Source of the DNA: Clostridiales bacterium UBA6386 | GTDB lineage: Bacteria > Bacillota > Clostridia > Oscillospirales > Oscillospiraceae | Length of the DNA: 64,000 nt | NCBI GenBank assembly: GCA_002437585.1 | Contig: DJQM01000019.1 | Span: 23,275-87,274, forward strand | Direction of reading: 5' to 3' | Shown here: positions 57,390-64,000 of the stretch, one piece after another | Layout: each line of letters begins with the position of its first letter | Numbering within the stretch: the stretch's first letter is position 1 | The notes under the pieces: model-generated | Seen by the model: the letters and a program-made list of their open reading frames with translations, nothing else | What the model was told of the DNA's origin: nothing | Database searches by the model: none | Translations under genes and position numbers: made by a program

Positions 57390-57419
57390 TTGACAAAAGG
57401 CCTGTAGGTTCGCTATAAT
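57390..57419 (+). promoter_or_regulatory. Promoter of the SH3 lipoprotein gene
   Basis: TTGACA and TATAAT, both perfect, with an 18-bp spacer, 35 bp before the start codon. The gap 57064-57454 holds the two divergent promoters and the cysS T-box. Confidence 0.8.
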
Positions 57420-57454
57420 AGTGTCGAGAAATGAGACGAAAGTGAGGTAACGCC

Positions 57455-58831
57455 ATGAATTTCTCCGAACAACACAGCCTCAGAAAACCGCTGAGTCTGA
57501 TTCTCGCCGCAGCACTTACAGCCACACTCTTTACCGGCTGCATGAAAAAGGATCCCGAGACCCCCGAGGACACCACCTCCGGTGTGCCGGGTCTGAACCT
57601 GTCGGAAACCACCGCGCCTTCGGAAACCACTTCCGAGACCACCGCTCCGGCAGCTGTCATCAATGAAAATACCGCGACGGTCACAAGCCAGATGAATATC
57701 CGCAGCTCACCCAGCACGGAAGCCACCGTGGTCGGCACCCTGAATGCCGGCGATAAGGTGGAGATCAACCGCCGGGAGGAAGTCACCGGCATCGACTGGG
57801 CCTACATCATCTCTCCCGAGGCCGGCTGGATCGTCATGGATTATGTGGAAATGGACATTCCCAGCCAGGCACCCTCCGGCGGAGATACCAATACCCCCGG
57901 TGCCACCGCTCCCTCCAACGCCGGCACAACCACTGGAACCGAGGAGCTGAACATCAAGGGTGTCGTCACCGTCAACAACCTGAACATTCGCAGCGAAGCC
58001 AGCCAGGACGGCAAGATTCAGGGCTCCTATAATAAGGGCGATATCGTCACCATCCTGGAAACCAAGAACGGCTGGGGTCGCACCAACAAGGGCTGGGTGA
58101 AGATGGAGTACGTCAACACCAGCGGCACCACAACCACCACCCCCACCACCGGCAATGATAGCAGCACAACCACCGGCAGCAGCAACGTTACCGGCAACGG
58201 CAGCACCACCGTCCAGTTCCGGGGCATCGTCACCGCCAAGGAACTGAACATCCGTGCCTCCGCCGATCAGAGTGCCGACCGGGTAGGCAGCTACACCTAC
58301 GGCAACCGGGTGGAGATTCTGGAGAAGAGCGGCTCCTGGGGTCGGACCAGCAAGGGCTGGATCAGCCTGAACTACGTCTATCAGGACGGCACCAACGGCA
58401 CCAACACCGCCAAGGGCACCATCACCGCCGCCGGCGGCCTGTACATCCGCAGCGGCCCTGGCACCGGCTATACCTCCGTAGGCTCCTATGCCGAGGGCGA
58501 CAGCGTGGCCATTCTGGAGCAGTTCACCTATGACGGCGTCACCTGGGGCTGCACCAACAAGGGCTGGATCAGCATGAAGTTTGTGGATACCGGCTCCTCC
58601 GACAGCGACAGCTCCTCTGACAGCAGCGATTCCTCCAACGCCCAGCACGGCACCGTTACCGCCGAGGGCGGTCTGCGGATCCGCAAGTCCGCCGGTGACG
58701 GCGAGGTGGTCGGCTCTCTGAAGCACGGCGATCGGGTGACGATTCTGTCCACTACGAACGTGAACGGCACCACCTGGGGTGAGATCAGCACCGGCTGGAT
58801 TTCCTTGGACTACGTCTCCCTGGACGATTAA
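57455..58831 (+). CDS. Lipoprotein with five SH3 repeats
   Basis: 458 residues. A signal peptide ends in the lipobox LFTGC (Cys29). Five bacterial SH3 (SH3b) repeats follow at about 72-132, 168-222, 250-308, 318-378 and 398-456, each with LNIR or LRIR and a GWI or GWV near the end. Linkers are Thr/Ser/Gly-rich. There is no catalytic domain, so it is probably a wall-binding or scaffold protein outside the membrane. GAGGTAA precedes the ATG. It stands alone under a near-perfect promoter, so expression may be high. Confidence 0.87.
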   Translation: MNFSEQHSLRKPLSLILAAALTATLFTGCMKKDPETPEDTTSGVPGLNLSETTAPSETTSETTAPAAVINENTATVTSQMNIRSSPSTEATVVGTLNAGDKVEINRREEVTGIDWAYIISPEAGWIVMDYVEMDIPSQAPSGGDTNTPGATAPSNAGTTTGTEELNIKGVVTVNNLNIRSEASQDGKIQGSYNKGDIVTILETKNGWGRTNKGWVKMEYVNTSGTTTTTPTTGNDSSTTTGSSNVTGNGSTTVQFRGIVTAKELNIRASADQSADRVGSYTYGNRVEILEKSGSWGRTSKGWISLNYVYQDGTNGTNTAKGTITAAGGLYIRSGPGTGYTSVGSYAEGDSVAILEQFTYDGVTWGCTNKGWISMKFVDTGSSDSDSSSDSSDSSNAQHGTVTAEGGLRIRKSAGDGEVVGSLKHGDRVTILSTTNVNGTTWGEISTGWISLDYVSLDD

Positions 58832-58841
58832 ACACAAAAGC

Positions 58842-58869
58842 ATCGGGGCTTCCTGACGGGAGTCCCGAT
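58842..58869 (+). terminator. Terminator of the SH3 lipoprotein gene
   Basis: An imperfect stem ATCGGGGCTTCC...GGGAGTCCCGAT is followed by TGTTTT. It begins 10 bases after the stop. Confidence 0.55.
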
Positions 58870-58884
58870 TGTTTTGCACAAAAG

Positions 58885-58918
58885 AACGCAGGCTTTGGAC
58901 ATCTCCAAAGCCTGCGTT
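58885..58918 (-). terminator. Terminator of yajC
   Basis: AACGCAGGCTTTGGA and TCCAAAGCCTGCGTT form a perfect 15-bp stem with a 4-nt loop; on the minus strand it continues CTTTTG. It lies 5 bases past the yajC stop. Confidence 0.75.
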
Positions 58919-58923
58919 TGCGT

Positions 58924-59301
58924 TTACGGATTCTTCTCTGCCTTCTTGGCGGCCTTGGCCTTTGCTTTGGCCTCCTGAGCCTTCTTGGCCTCTGCCTTGG
59001 CGTTCTCGGCGGCGGTCTCGTTGGTGGAGATGGCCCATTTCTCAAGCTCAATGCGAACCTGATCGGCACCGGTCTCCAGCACGATTCTGGTCTCCTTCAC
59101 GTCCACAACGGTACCAACGATACCGCCGATGGTGGTGATTTTGTCGCCCTTGCGGACGGCGGAACGCATCTGCTCGGCTTCCTTCTTCCGCTTGTTTTCC
59201 GGACGGATCAGCATGAAGTAGAAAATAGCAATCATCAGCACCATCATGAGCAGGGTGCTGCCCATGCCGGCGCCAGTCGCGGTGGCACTCAGAATGTTCA
59301 T
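58924..59301 (-). CDS. yajC: Preprotein translocase subunit YajC
   Basis: 125 residues. One membrane helix (about 14-32, LLMMVLMIAIFYFMLIRPEN), the conserved RPENKRKKEAE and LRKGDKITTIGGIVGTV-like region, then a Lys/Ala-rich coiled tail. It works with SecDF at the translocon. It lies downstream of tgt as in many bacteria, though repeat A4 separates them and it has its own promoter. Confidence 0.93.
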   Translation of the reverse strand: MNILSATATGAGMGSTLLMMVLMIAIFYFMLIRPENKRKKEAEQMRSAVRKGDKITTIGGIVGTVVDVKETRIVLETGADQVRIELEKWAISTNETAAENAKAEAKKAQEAKAKAKAAKKAEKNP

Positions 59302-59334
59302 TTGAAAAACTCCTTCGTAAGTATTAGCCAGTTT

Positions 59335-59362
59335 ATTATATCATCCTTAGCGTAAATTGCAA
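59335..59362 (-). promoter_or_regulatory. Promoter of yajC
   Basis: On the minus strand TTGCAA and TATAAT are 16 bp apart, 34 bp before the yajC start. It suggests yajC is not solely dependent on tgt transcription across repeat A4. Confidence 0.55.
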
Positions 59363-59403
59363 GAATAACTTTAGGTGTTCCGGCAGTTTTTTGTCTGGTT
59401 TCA

Positions 59404-59565
59404 GGGAAGCTCTGATTCAATCCGCAAAAGCTGTGAGCGAGAGATTTTTTGTCCGATCGAGCCATCAAAAGCGGAGGAATACTGGATGTATTTCCCGCTT
59501 TTGATGACGATGAGTGGGCGGAAAAGATCCGCTCACAGCCGCAGGGGGTTGATTCAGAGTTTCCC
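59404..59565 (-). repeat. Family A palindromic repeat, copy A4
   Basis: 162 bp in the opposite orientation to A1-A3. Arms GGGAAGCTCTGATTCAA...TTGATTCAGAGTTTCCC close it; inner arms CTGTGAGCG/CGCTCACAG and ATCAAAAGCGG/CCGCTTTTGAT pair perfectly. Core blocks AAAAGATCCGC and GGAATACTGG match the other copies in reverse. Its edge shares a base with the tgt stop codon. The gap 59302-59564 holds this and the yajC promoter. Confidence 0.87.
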
Positions 59566-60695
59566 TAAATTCTTCTCGCCAATTTTTCCGAGTATTCCGC
59601 CCGGAAGGCGGCAAACCGCCCCTCGTCCAGAGCCTCCCGAATCCGTTCCATCAGCTTATTGTAGAAATACAGGTTGTGCATCACGGCAAGCCGCATGGCC
59701 AGCATCTCGTCGGCAATGAACAGATGCCGGATATAAGCCCTGCTGAACCGGCGGCACACCGGGCAGTCGCACTGAGGGTCAATGGGGCTGGAGTCCGTGA
59801 TATACTTGGCGTTTTTCAGGTTGATGGCTCCCTCCCAGGTGTTGAGCCGGGCGTGCCGGGCATTCCGGGCGGGCATGACGCAGTCGAAAAAGTCCACGCC
59901 CCGGGCAACGGACTCAATAATGTTTGTAGGGGTTCCCACGCCCATGAGATACCGGGTTTTGTCTGCTGGCATGTGCGGCTCCACCGCCTCGATGATGTCG
60001 TACATCTCCTGGGCAGTCTCCCCCACCGCCAGGCCGCCGATGGCGTAGCCCGGCAGATCCAGGTCGGCAATGCGCTTCATGTGATCGACCCGGATGTCCT
60101 CATAAGTGCCCCCCTGGTTGATGCCCCAGAGCATCTGCTCCCGGTTCACCGTGTCCGGCAGCGCGTTCAGCCGTGCGTTTTCCGCCTTGCAGCGCACCAG
60201 CCAGCGGTAGGTTCTGTCCACGCTTTTTTGCACATAATCCCGGGGGGACGGATTTTCGATGCACTCGTCAAAGGCCATGCAGATATCGCTGCCCAGATTG
60301 GACTGAATCTGCATACTCTCCTCCGGCCCCATAAAGATCTTGTGGCCGTCAATATGAGAGGCGAAGTACACCCCTTCTTCCTTGATTTTCCGCAGGGAGG
60401 ACAGGCTGAACACCTGAAATCCCCCGGAATCCGTCAGGATCGGCCCGTCCCAGGTCATGAATTTGTGCAGCCCGCCCATTTCCCGGATCACTTTGTCCGT
60501 AGGCCGCAGATGCAGGTGGTAGGTGTTGCTCAGCTCCACCTGGCAGCCGATATTCTTTAAGTCCTCGGCACTGAGCGCGCCCTTGATGGCTCCCTGGGTG
60601 CCTACGTTCATGAAAACCGGTGTCTGCACCGTGCCGTGGGCGCAGGTGAACACGCCACGCCGAGCCTTCCCTTCCGTTTTCTTTAATTCAAACAT
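59565..60695 (-). CDS. tgt: tRNA-guanine transglycosylase (queuine tRNA-ribosyltransferase)
   Basis: 376 residues. GLHKFMTWDGPILTDSGGFQ holds the first catalytic Asp, GGLAVGE and GVDFFDCVMPARNARH the second; the zinc site is CDCPVCRRFSRAYIRHL. It exchanges G34 for preQ1 in GUN tRNAs. GAGGGA lies 5 bases before the ATG at 60695; the frame above is open to 60794 but unsupported. The TAG stop lies exactly at the edge of repeat A4. Confidence 0.96.
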   Translation of the reverse strand: MFELKKTEGKARRGVFTCAHGTVQTPVFMNVGTQGAIKGALSAEDLKNIGCQVELSNTYHLHLRPTDKVIREMGGLHKFMTWDGPILTDSGGFQVFSLSSLRKIKEEGVYFASHIDGHKIFMGPEESMQIQSNLGSDICMAFDECIENPSPRDYVQKSVDRTYRWLVRCKAENARLNALPDTVNREQMLWGINQGGTYEDIRVDHMKRIADLDLPGYAIGGLAVGETAQEMYDIIEAVEPHMPADKTRYLMGVGTPTNIIESVARGVDFFDCVMPARNARHARLNTWEGAINLKNAKYITDSSPIDPQCDCPVCRRFSRAYIRHLFIADEMLAMRLAVMHNLYFYNKLMERIREALDEGRFAAFRAEYSEKLARRI

Positions 60696-60885
60696 AGCTT
60701 CCCTCATGATTCTTGGTCGGTTCGGTCGAGACTTCCTGTGCCGCTTGCGACAAACATCGCGTCGCCTATGTGTATGGGAGTCGGGATTATGCACCTTTTC
60801 CGCGCATTATTCATTGCCCTTCATTCCCTTCCATGTTCTTAAAATCTTTTCCTATTCTATCAGATATTCTGCTCAAGTCAAGAGG

Positions 60886-60917
60886 GAAAGGCCGGAGTAA
60901 TCCCCGGCCTCCCTTCT
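60886..60917 (-). terminator. Terminator of the right-end cassette
   Basis: On the minus strand GGCCGGGGATTACTCCGGCC is followed by TTTCCCTCTT. It ends the run of small minus-strand genes and shields tgt. The 60696-60885 stretch holds no gene. Confidence 0.6.
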
Positions 60918-60932
60918 ACTAATCTTCAGTTG

Positions 60933-60992
60933 TCAAGGTGCCATCTGGTGCTGCACGTCTTTCAGATGATGTACGATTACGATTTTCTGCAT
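60933..60992 (-). CDS. Possible 19-residue peptide
   Basis: A very good AAGGAGG lies 7 bases before an ATG that opens 19 codons ending at 60933 (MQKIVIVHHLKDVQHQMAP). It overlaps the end of the zinc-site gene by 16 bp. It is last in the cassette. Such short genes need expression evidence; it may be the truncated end of a larger gene. Confidence 0.35.
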   Translation of the reverse strand: MQKIVIVHHLKDVQHQMAP

Positions 60993-61168
60993 TTCTTTGC
61001 CTCCTTTATTTTCCGGACGCAGTCCGGGCAAATCCACCCATTCTTGGTCACTTTCCCCCCGCTGCTTCGGGCGACGGCTACGGTGCTCGTATATGAAACC
61101 GTGACATTCAACCAGCACAGACGGGCGACCCCACAGCAGTCACATACGCAGTCAATGTTGTATGCCAT
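60977..61168 (-). CDS. Small putative zinc-binding protein
   Basis: 63 residues with CVCDCCGVARLC near the start and WICPDCVRKIKEAKKC at the end, a split zinc-ribbon pattern. The ATG shares one base with the preceding stop (TGATG) and GGAGG lies upstream. No family was recognised; small zinc proteins are frequent in phage early regions. Confidence 0.65.
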   Translation of the reverse strand: MAYNIDCVCDCCGVARLCWLNVTVSYTSTVAVARSSGGKVTKNGWICPDCVRKIKEAKKCRKS

Positions 61169-61662
61169 CACTCCCTCCTCTCTGACGAAAACGCATCATG
61201 TTCCACGCGATACGCCTTGTCATCCCAGTATTCATCGGCTCCAACCTTGCGACTGTCGTTGCCGAATGCTTCTTTCCATGACGGCAGGCTGTCGTTCACC
61301 GCATCGAAGCGAAGCCCCCATCTTTCGCAGGCTTCGAGTGCGTCTTGCAGCAGCTTCCCTTCCCGGCAAGTCCACAGGATGATGCCAGTGCCGCTGCTTT
61401 GTGCCGCCGCTGCTGCGGCGATGATGTTCCAGTGCGGAGCGCCGATTTCCGGGTATGCGTTCTCGCACAAACATCCGTCGAAGTCGACGGCGATTGCTTT
61501 TTGCAAGGTTCGCTCCGGTTCCTGTTCAACGGTTTCATCGGTGCCGCTTGCGGCTTTGAGCCGACTTATCGCTTCGATTGCAGTGCCCGTCAGCCTGCCG
61601 GGTGCGAAGACCGCGTTGTTCAAATCGGTCTCCAACGTGGTTGCGAGTTTCTTATTGTCCAT
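61168..61662 (-). CDS. HAD-like hydrolase domain protein, phage type
   Basis: 164 residues. After a helical lead (1-50) comes AIAVDFDGCLCENAYPEIG with the DxD motif of HAD phosphatases, then GIILWTCREGKLLQDALEAC, the second motif. It resembles the short HAD proteins in gut phages and prophages, thought to act on nucleotides or nucleic acid ends. AAGGAG precedes the ATG. The stop overlaps the next gene. Confidence 0.8.
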   Translation of the reverse strand: MDNKKLATTLETDLNNAVFAPGRLTGTAIEAISRLKAASGTDETVEQEPERTLQKAIAVDFDGCLCENAYPEIGAPHWNIIAAAAAAQSSGTGIILWTCREGKLLQDALEACERWGLRFDAVNDSLPSWKEAFGNDSRKVGADEYWDDKAYRVEHDAFSSERRE

Positions 61663-61912
61663 CTTCCAGCTCCTTCTTTATTTTCTCTCGCATCCGCCGG
61701 TCGGGGCCGTCTGCCCCTAAAACAGGGTAGTCGGTTTCCCCGCCCTTCAGAATGACGACGCGGTAGTTCTTGTTGATGCCGCGCTTCGACCGATTTGCCA
61801 GCGCGTAGAAACTGTCCGTGCTGGCACAGCCGAGCTGGTCGCGGCACTCTCGCGCAGTTCCTCTCGCGAGCAGTTCATCACTGTATCGGTCGTAGATCTC
61901 GTAGTAGTTCAT
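61652..61912 (-). CDS. Small phage-like protein, paralog of 62472-62723
   Basis: 86 residues: a YYEIYDRYSDELLARGTARECRD start, then STDSFYALANR and KNYRVVI. The same order (xYxVYxxxxDxLLAxGxAxEC, then SFY and a Lys-rich YxxxI) is in the gene at 62472. This domain recurs in clostridial phages and may be a small DNA-binding HTH. Function unknown. It overlaps both neighbours. Confidence 0.7.
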   Translation of the reverse strand: MNYYEIYDRYSDELLARGTARECRDQLGCASTDSFYALANRSKRGINKNYRVVILKGGETDYPVLGADGPDRRMREKIKKELEDGQ

Positions 61913-62301
61913 CGCTCCACCTTCTTGATGCTGTCCATCGGCACCAGCCGTTTCTTGTTCTCAGCGTAGTAGACGATGGCGAACGGCTTCGGATTGATCG
62001 AGCTGCATTGGAATCCACTTCTTCCGTACTGAGGTTCGTTCCATTCGCAGAACAATTCCGTGCAGAGCATTGTCACGCCAACGAAGACTCCGGTGAACAA
62101 AGCCGTTTTCGTGACGAACTTCTCGCATAACTCGTAATCTCCGATCTCTCTTCCCTCCGTTGCATCCTTTTCCCACAGCAGTGCCTTCCCCGCATCTCCG
62201 TTGTCAATCTCGAAATGGTTGCCACTCGGCCTAATATAGGCACTGCACACGACCATATCGCCCAAAGATAGACTGTCTCGCTCAGTCGTATTCGTACTCA
62301 C
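61909..62301 (-). CDS. Hypothetical protein
   Basis: 130 residues. It starts with GTG at 62301, about 8 bases after an AAGGAGG that lies inside the upstream gene. The middle has a hydrophobic stretch (TALFTGVFVGVTMLCTELF) that may be a buried core or one membrane helix; a final FAIVYYAENKKRLVPM resembles beta strands. No family recognised. Confidence 0.6.
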   Translation of the reverse strand: MSTNTTERDSLSLGDMVVCSAYIRPSGNHFEIDNGDAGKALLWEKDATEGREIGDYELCEKFVTKTALFTGVFVGVTMLCTELFCEWNEPQYGRSGFQCSSINPKPFAIVYYAENKKRLVPMDSIKKVER

Positions 62302-62485
62302 CCAGTTTCACCTCCTTCTCGCAGTCGGGACATTCGACGTAACCCCAATCATCTCCCCAGTACTCCGGTACGACGAGTTCTCTCCACGGAACCACAACCG
62401 TCTGGCCGCAGTGAGGGCAAACGAACGTGATCGAGACTGGCTTCACGTCGATGTGGAAGTCGCTCGTTTTCTCAAGCTCTCTCAT
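62282..62485 (-). CDS. Zinc-ribbon protein
   Basis: 67 residues with FVCPHCGQ and YVECPDCEKE, a clear two-CxxC zinc ribbon, and an acidic tail. GGAGG lies 9 bases before the ATG. It overlaps the next gene by 20 bp. Function unknown. Confidence 0.7.
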   Translation of the reverse strand: MRELEKTSDFHIDVKPVSITFVCPHCGQTVVVPWRELVVPEYWGDDWGYVECPDCEKEVKLGEYEYD

Positions 62486-62723
62486 ATCGTTCTATCCTCC
62501 GTTTCAGTCGTTCCAGCGACTCGGCTTCTCTACACTTGATGTCCTCTGGTGTTTCGGTTTCAACAAGGATCTCGTACTTTCGGTTCTTTCCCTTCATCAC
62601 ATTGCAGACAAGGCAATAGAACGACGCCGTACTCGACAGCTTCAACGCTTTCGCACACTCCCTTGCGATCCCGAACGCCAAGAGCCGGTCGTCCTTCGCT
62701 CGATATACGGTGTAGTGGTGCAT
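62472..62723 (-). CDS. Small phage-like protein, paralog of 61652-61912
   Basis: 83 residues: HHYTVYRAKDDRLLAFGIA with REC, then SSTASFYCLV, KGKNRKYEILV and a charged tail. It matches the neighbour at 61652 over its length. AAAGGAGA precedes the ATG at 62723. The presence of two copies in one cassette suggests local duplication or a multi-copy family. Confidence 0.7.
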   Translation of the reverse strand: MHHYTVYRAKDDRLLAFGIARECAKALKLSSTASFYCLVCNVMKGKNRKYEILVETETPEDIKCREAESLERLKRRIERYERA

Positions 62724-62858
62724 TGCTTCTCCTTTCCGCTGTGCCGCAATCAAATTACCAATCGGCACATCAAGCTATCAAAAAGGCTTCTAAAGCCGCT
62801 GGAGCTTGCTCAAATGATGAAAGTATTGCTGGATGCCGTAGAAAACGCTGTATTCGGG

Positions 62859-63359
62859 TCATTTCCCCTCGTACAGAGCCTTCAGTTCAGCGTATTCTTC
62901 GTCAGTGATATATCCTCGCCTGCGCTGCTGCTTCCAGTACGCCATCAGCTCATTGTATTGGGACTTCAGGTCCGAGAAGTATAGATACGCCGGATTCAGG
63001 TCGGCGCACAGCTTTCTCAGCTCGTCTCGCTTTGCAGCGAAATTCTCGGCCAGTTCGGCACTCGGAGCCCTGCCGATTCGTTCAGAGCCGCAGGAGCAGC
63101 ACATCTTCGACGTAACGCCCTGAACCGAGAACGTCGCCCCGCAGTCGAGGCATATCCATTTTTGTTGGCACCCTCTTGCCATTGTCATTTCGTACTCGCA
63201 GTAGCTTTCGCCGTCTACCTCGACGGCTGCCCTTGCGTACATTCCGTTGTAGACCAACTCCTCAGCGAAGCCCATCGCGTCGTCAAGGGTCGTTTCAGGC
63301 TTTGCCTTGAGCCTGCGGATCTCGCCGCAGACTCCTTCCAGAACAACTATAATCTCCAT
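62859..63359 (-). CDS. Zinc-ribbon protein with SHOCT-like C terminus
   Basis: 166 residues. The N-terminal part has a predicted alpha/beta domain; WICLDCGATFSVQGVTSK and CCSCGSERIG form a zinc ribbon (about 89-113); the end (QQRRRGYITDEEYAELKALY) resembles SHOCT oligomerisation motifs. GGAG precedes the ATG. No function recognised. A 135-bp gap to the next gene holds nothing clear. Confidence 0.65.
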   Translation of the reverse strand: MEIIVVLEGVCGEIRRLKAKPETTLDDAMGFAEELVYNGMYARAAVEVDGESYCEYEMTMARGCQQKWICLDCGATFSVQGVTSKMCCSCGSERIGRAPSAELAENFAAKRDELRKLCADLNPAYLYFSDLKSQYNELMAYWKQQRRRGYITDEEYAELKALYEGK

Positions 63360-63371
63360 GTGGTTCTCCTT

Positions 63372-63857
63372 TCAGGCGATGTAGCCGAACAGTTCTTCCA
63401 GCTCCTCGCGGGTCTTCCCCTGCCATCCAGCTCTGTAGCTCTGGATCTCGGCGGATTCGACGAGGGTTCTGCCAGTCGAGCTGACGTCGATCTTCTTATC
63501 GTTGCACCAGAAGCTATACAGGCGAACGGAACCGCAGTTGATGTCGCGCTCCAAGCGAAGCTCGAAGAAGTTGCCTAGATCCGAGACCCAATACTTGCTG
63601 CTGCGGAACCCGCAGGCTTTGTCACTCATACCACGAACAAAAGCCGCTGCCGGGATGATGTTCTGCTTCACCCATGCGATCTCCGCTTTCTGCTGCTTCT
63701 TGTAGTCCTTCTCGGTGACGACCACGGCCATTCTGTAAGCGTCCGTCTTCGTCATCGAATCGGCTGCCATGTAGATTTCCTCCACGCGCTTGTATTCCGC
63801 ATAGTTCGCCGGGGTGTCGATGGCACCTGTGCCTTCCAGAAATTCGTTGTAAAGCAT
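63372..63857 (-). CDS. Hypothetical protein of the right-end cassette
   Basis: 161 residues, mostly helical, with KNIIPAAAFVRG-like hydrophobic stretches and WVSDLGNFFELRLERD in the middle. AAGGAG lies 8 bases before the ATG. It is the most upstream gene seen; 63858-64000 is AT-richer and shows no gene, so a promoter may lie there. Confidence 0.6.
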   Translation of the reverse strand: MLYNEFLEGTGAIDTPANYAEYKRVEEIYMAADSMTKTDAYRMAVVVTEKDYKKQQKAEIAWVKQNIIPAAAFVRGMSDKACGFRSSKYWVSDLGNFFELRLERDINCGSVRLYSFWCNDKKIDVSSTGRTLVESAEIQSYRAGWQGKTREELEELFGYIA

Positions 63858-64000
63858 CTTCTAGGCTCCTTCTTTACTGCCGGTCTCGCTTCCGACCGAT
63901 GGCTTTCCAGAACTGTTGCTCCAGCTACCAAGTGGCCATATACGAGTTACCGAATGGTATTATTTATCGTATCTTAACTAATGTCTACTGAGCAACCCTC

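Overview
The window reads as the chromosome of a GC-rich, endospore-forming Clostridia species (Bacillota), most like an Oscillospiraceae/Oscillospirales gut anaerobe. The evidence is a complete spoIIIA operon (AA to AH), a spoIIAA-spoIIAB-sigF operon, yqfC/yqfD, yunB and a ylbJ-like gene, two T-box leaders, and the Firmicute order yqfC-yqfD-phoH-ybeY-era-yqzL-recO. I cannot name the species.

Layout. 1-5.2 kb (+): a truncated TsaD paralog, xseA-xseB-ispA and an AlkD-like gene, then a probable yybP-ykoY-type riboswitch in front of an orphan OadB-like sodium-decarboxylase beta subunit and a 41-residue partner. 5.2-16.2 kb: DAHP synthase, a GH25/SH3 lipoprotein, tRNA-Leu, two Xer-type recombinases, pfkA, an ECF sigma/anti-sigma pair, a toxin-antitoxin pair, and an AT-rich gap with a dif-like half-site and a perfect 43-bp palindrome. 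16.3-27.4 kb (-): coaD, rsmD, uvrC, HPr, mutS2 and the recO-to-yqfC operon. 27.4-38.9 kb: ylbJ-like, ligA, yunB, pcrA, the spoIIA operon and valS. 39-51 kb: a glycosyltransferase, spoIIIA, then panT-coaX facing coaBC, then radA. 51-60.7 kb: a cysS-polA-rimI-tsaD operon, a five-SH3 lipoprotein, yajC and tgt. 60.9-63.9 kb: a tightly packed minus-strand cassette of small phage-like genes that continues towards the right edge.

How genes connect. CoA synthesis is represented by a pantothenate-type ECF transporter, CoaX, CoaBC and CoaD. Aminoacylation supply is controlled by T-boxes (Val, Cys). Spore formation is covered by forespore control (SpoIIAA/AB/SigF) and the SpoIIIA transenvelope channel. 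Genome maintenance is dense: UvrC, MutS2, RecO, RadA, PcrA, LigA, PolA, ExoVII and Xer.

Most unusual signals. (1) An interspersed palindromic repeat (family A, about 160 bp, four copies) whose paired arms differ in sequence between copies but still pair. One copy sits inside the valS T-box leader, one is nested in a second repeat family (B), and one abuts the tgt stop codon. (2) The riboswitch-orphan OadB unit, which hints at a cation-export role. (3) uvrC seems to have ACG where its start codon should be. These readings come from the sequence by eye; no alignments or searches were run.
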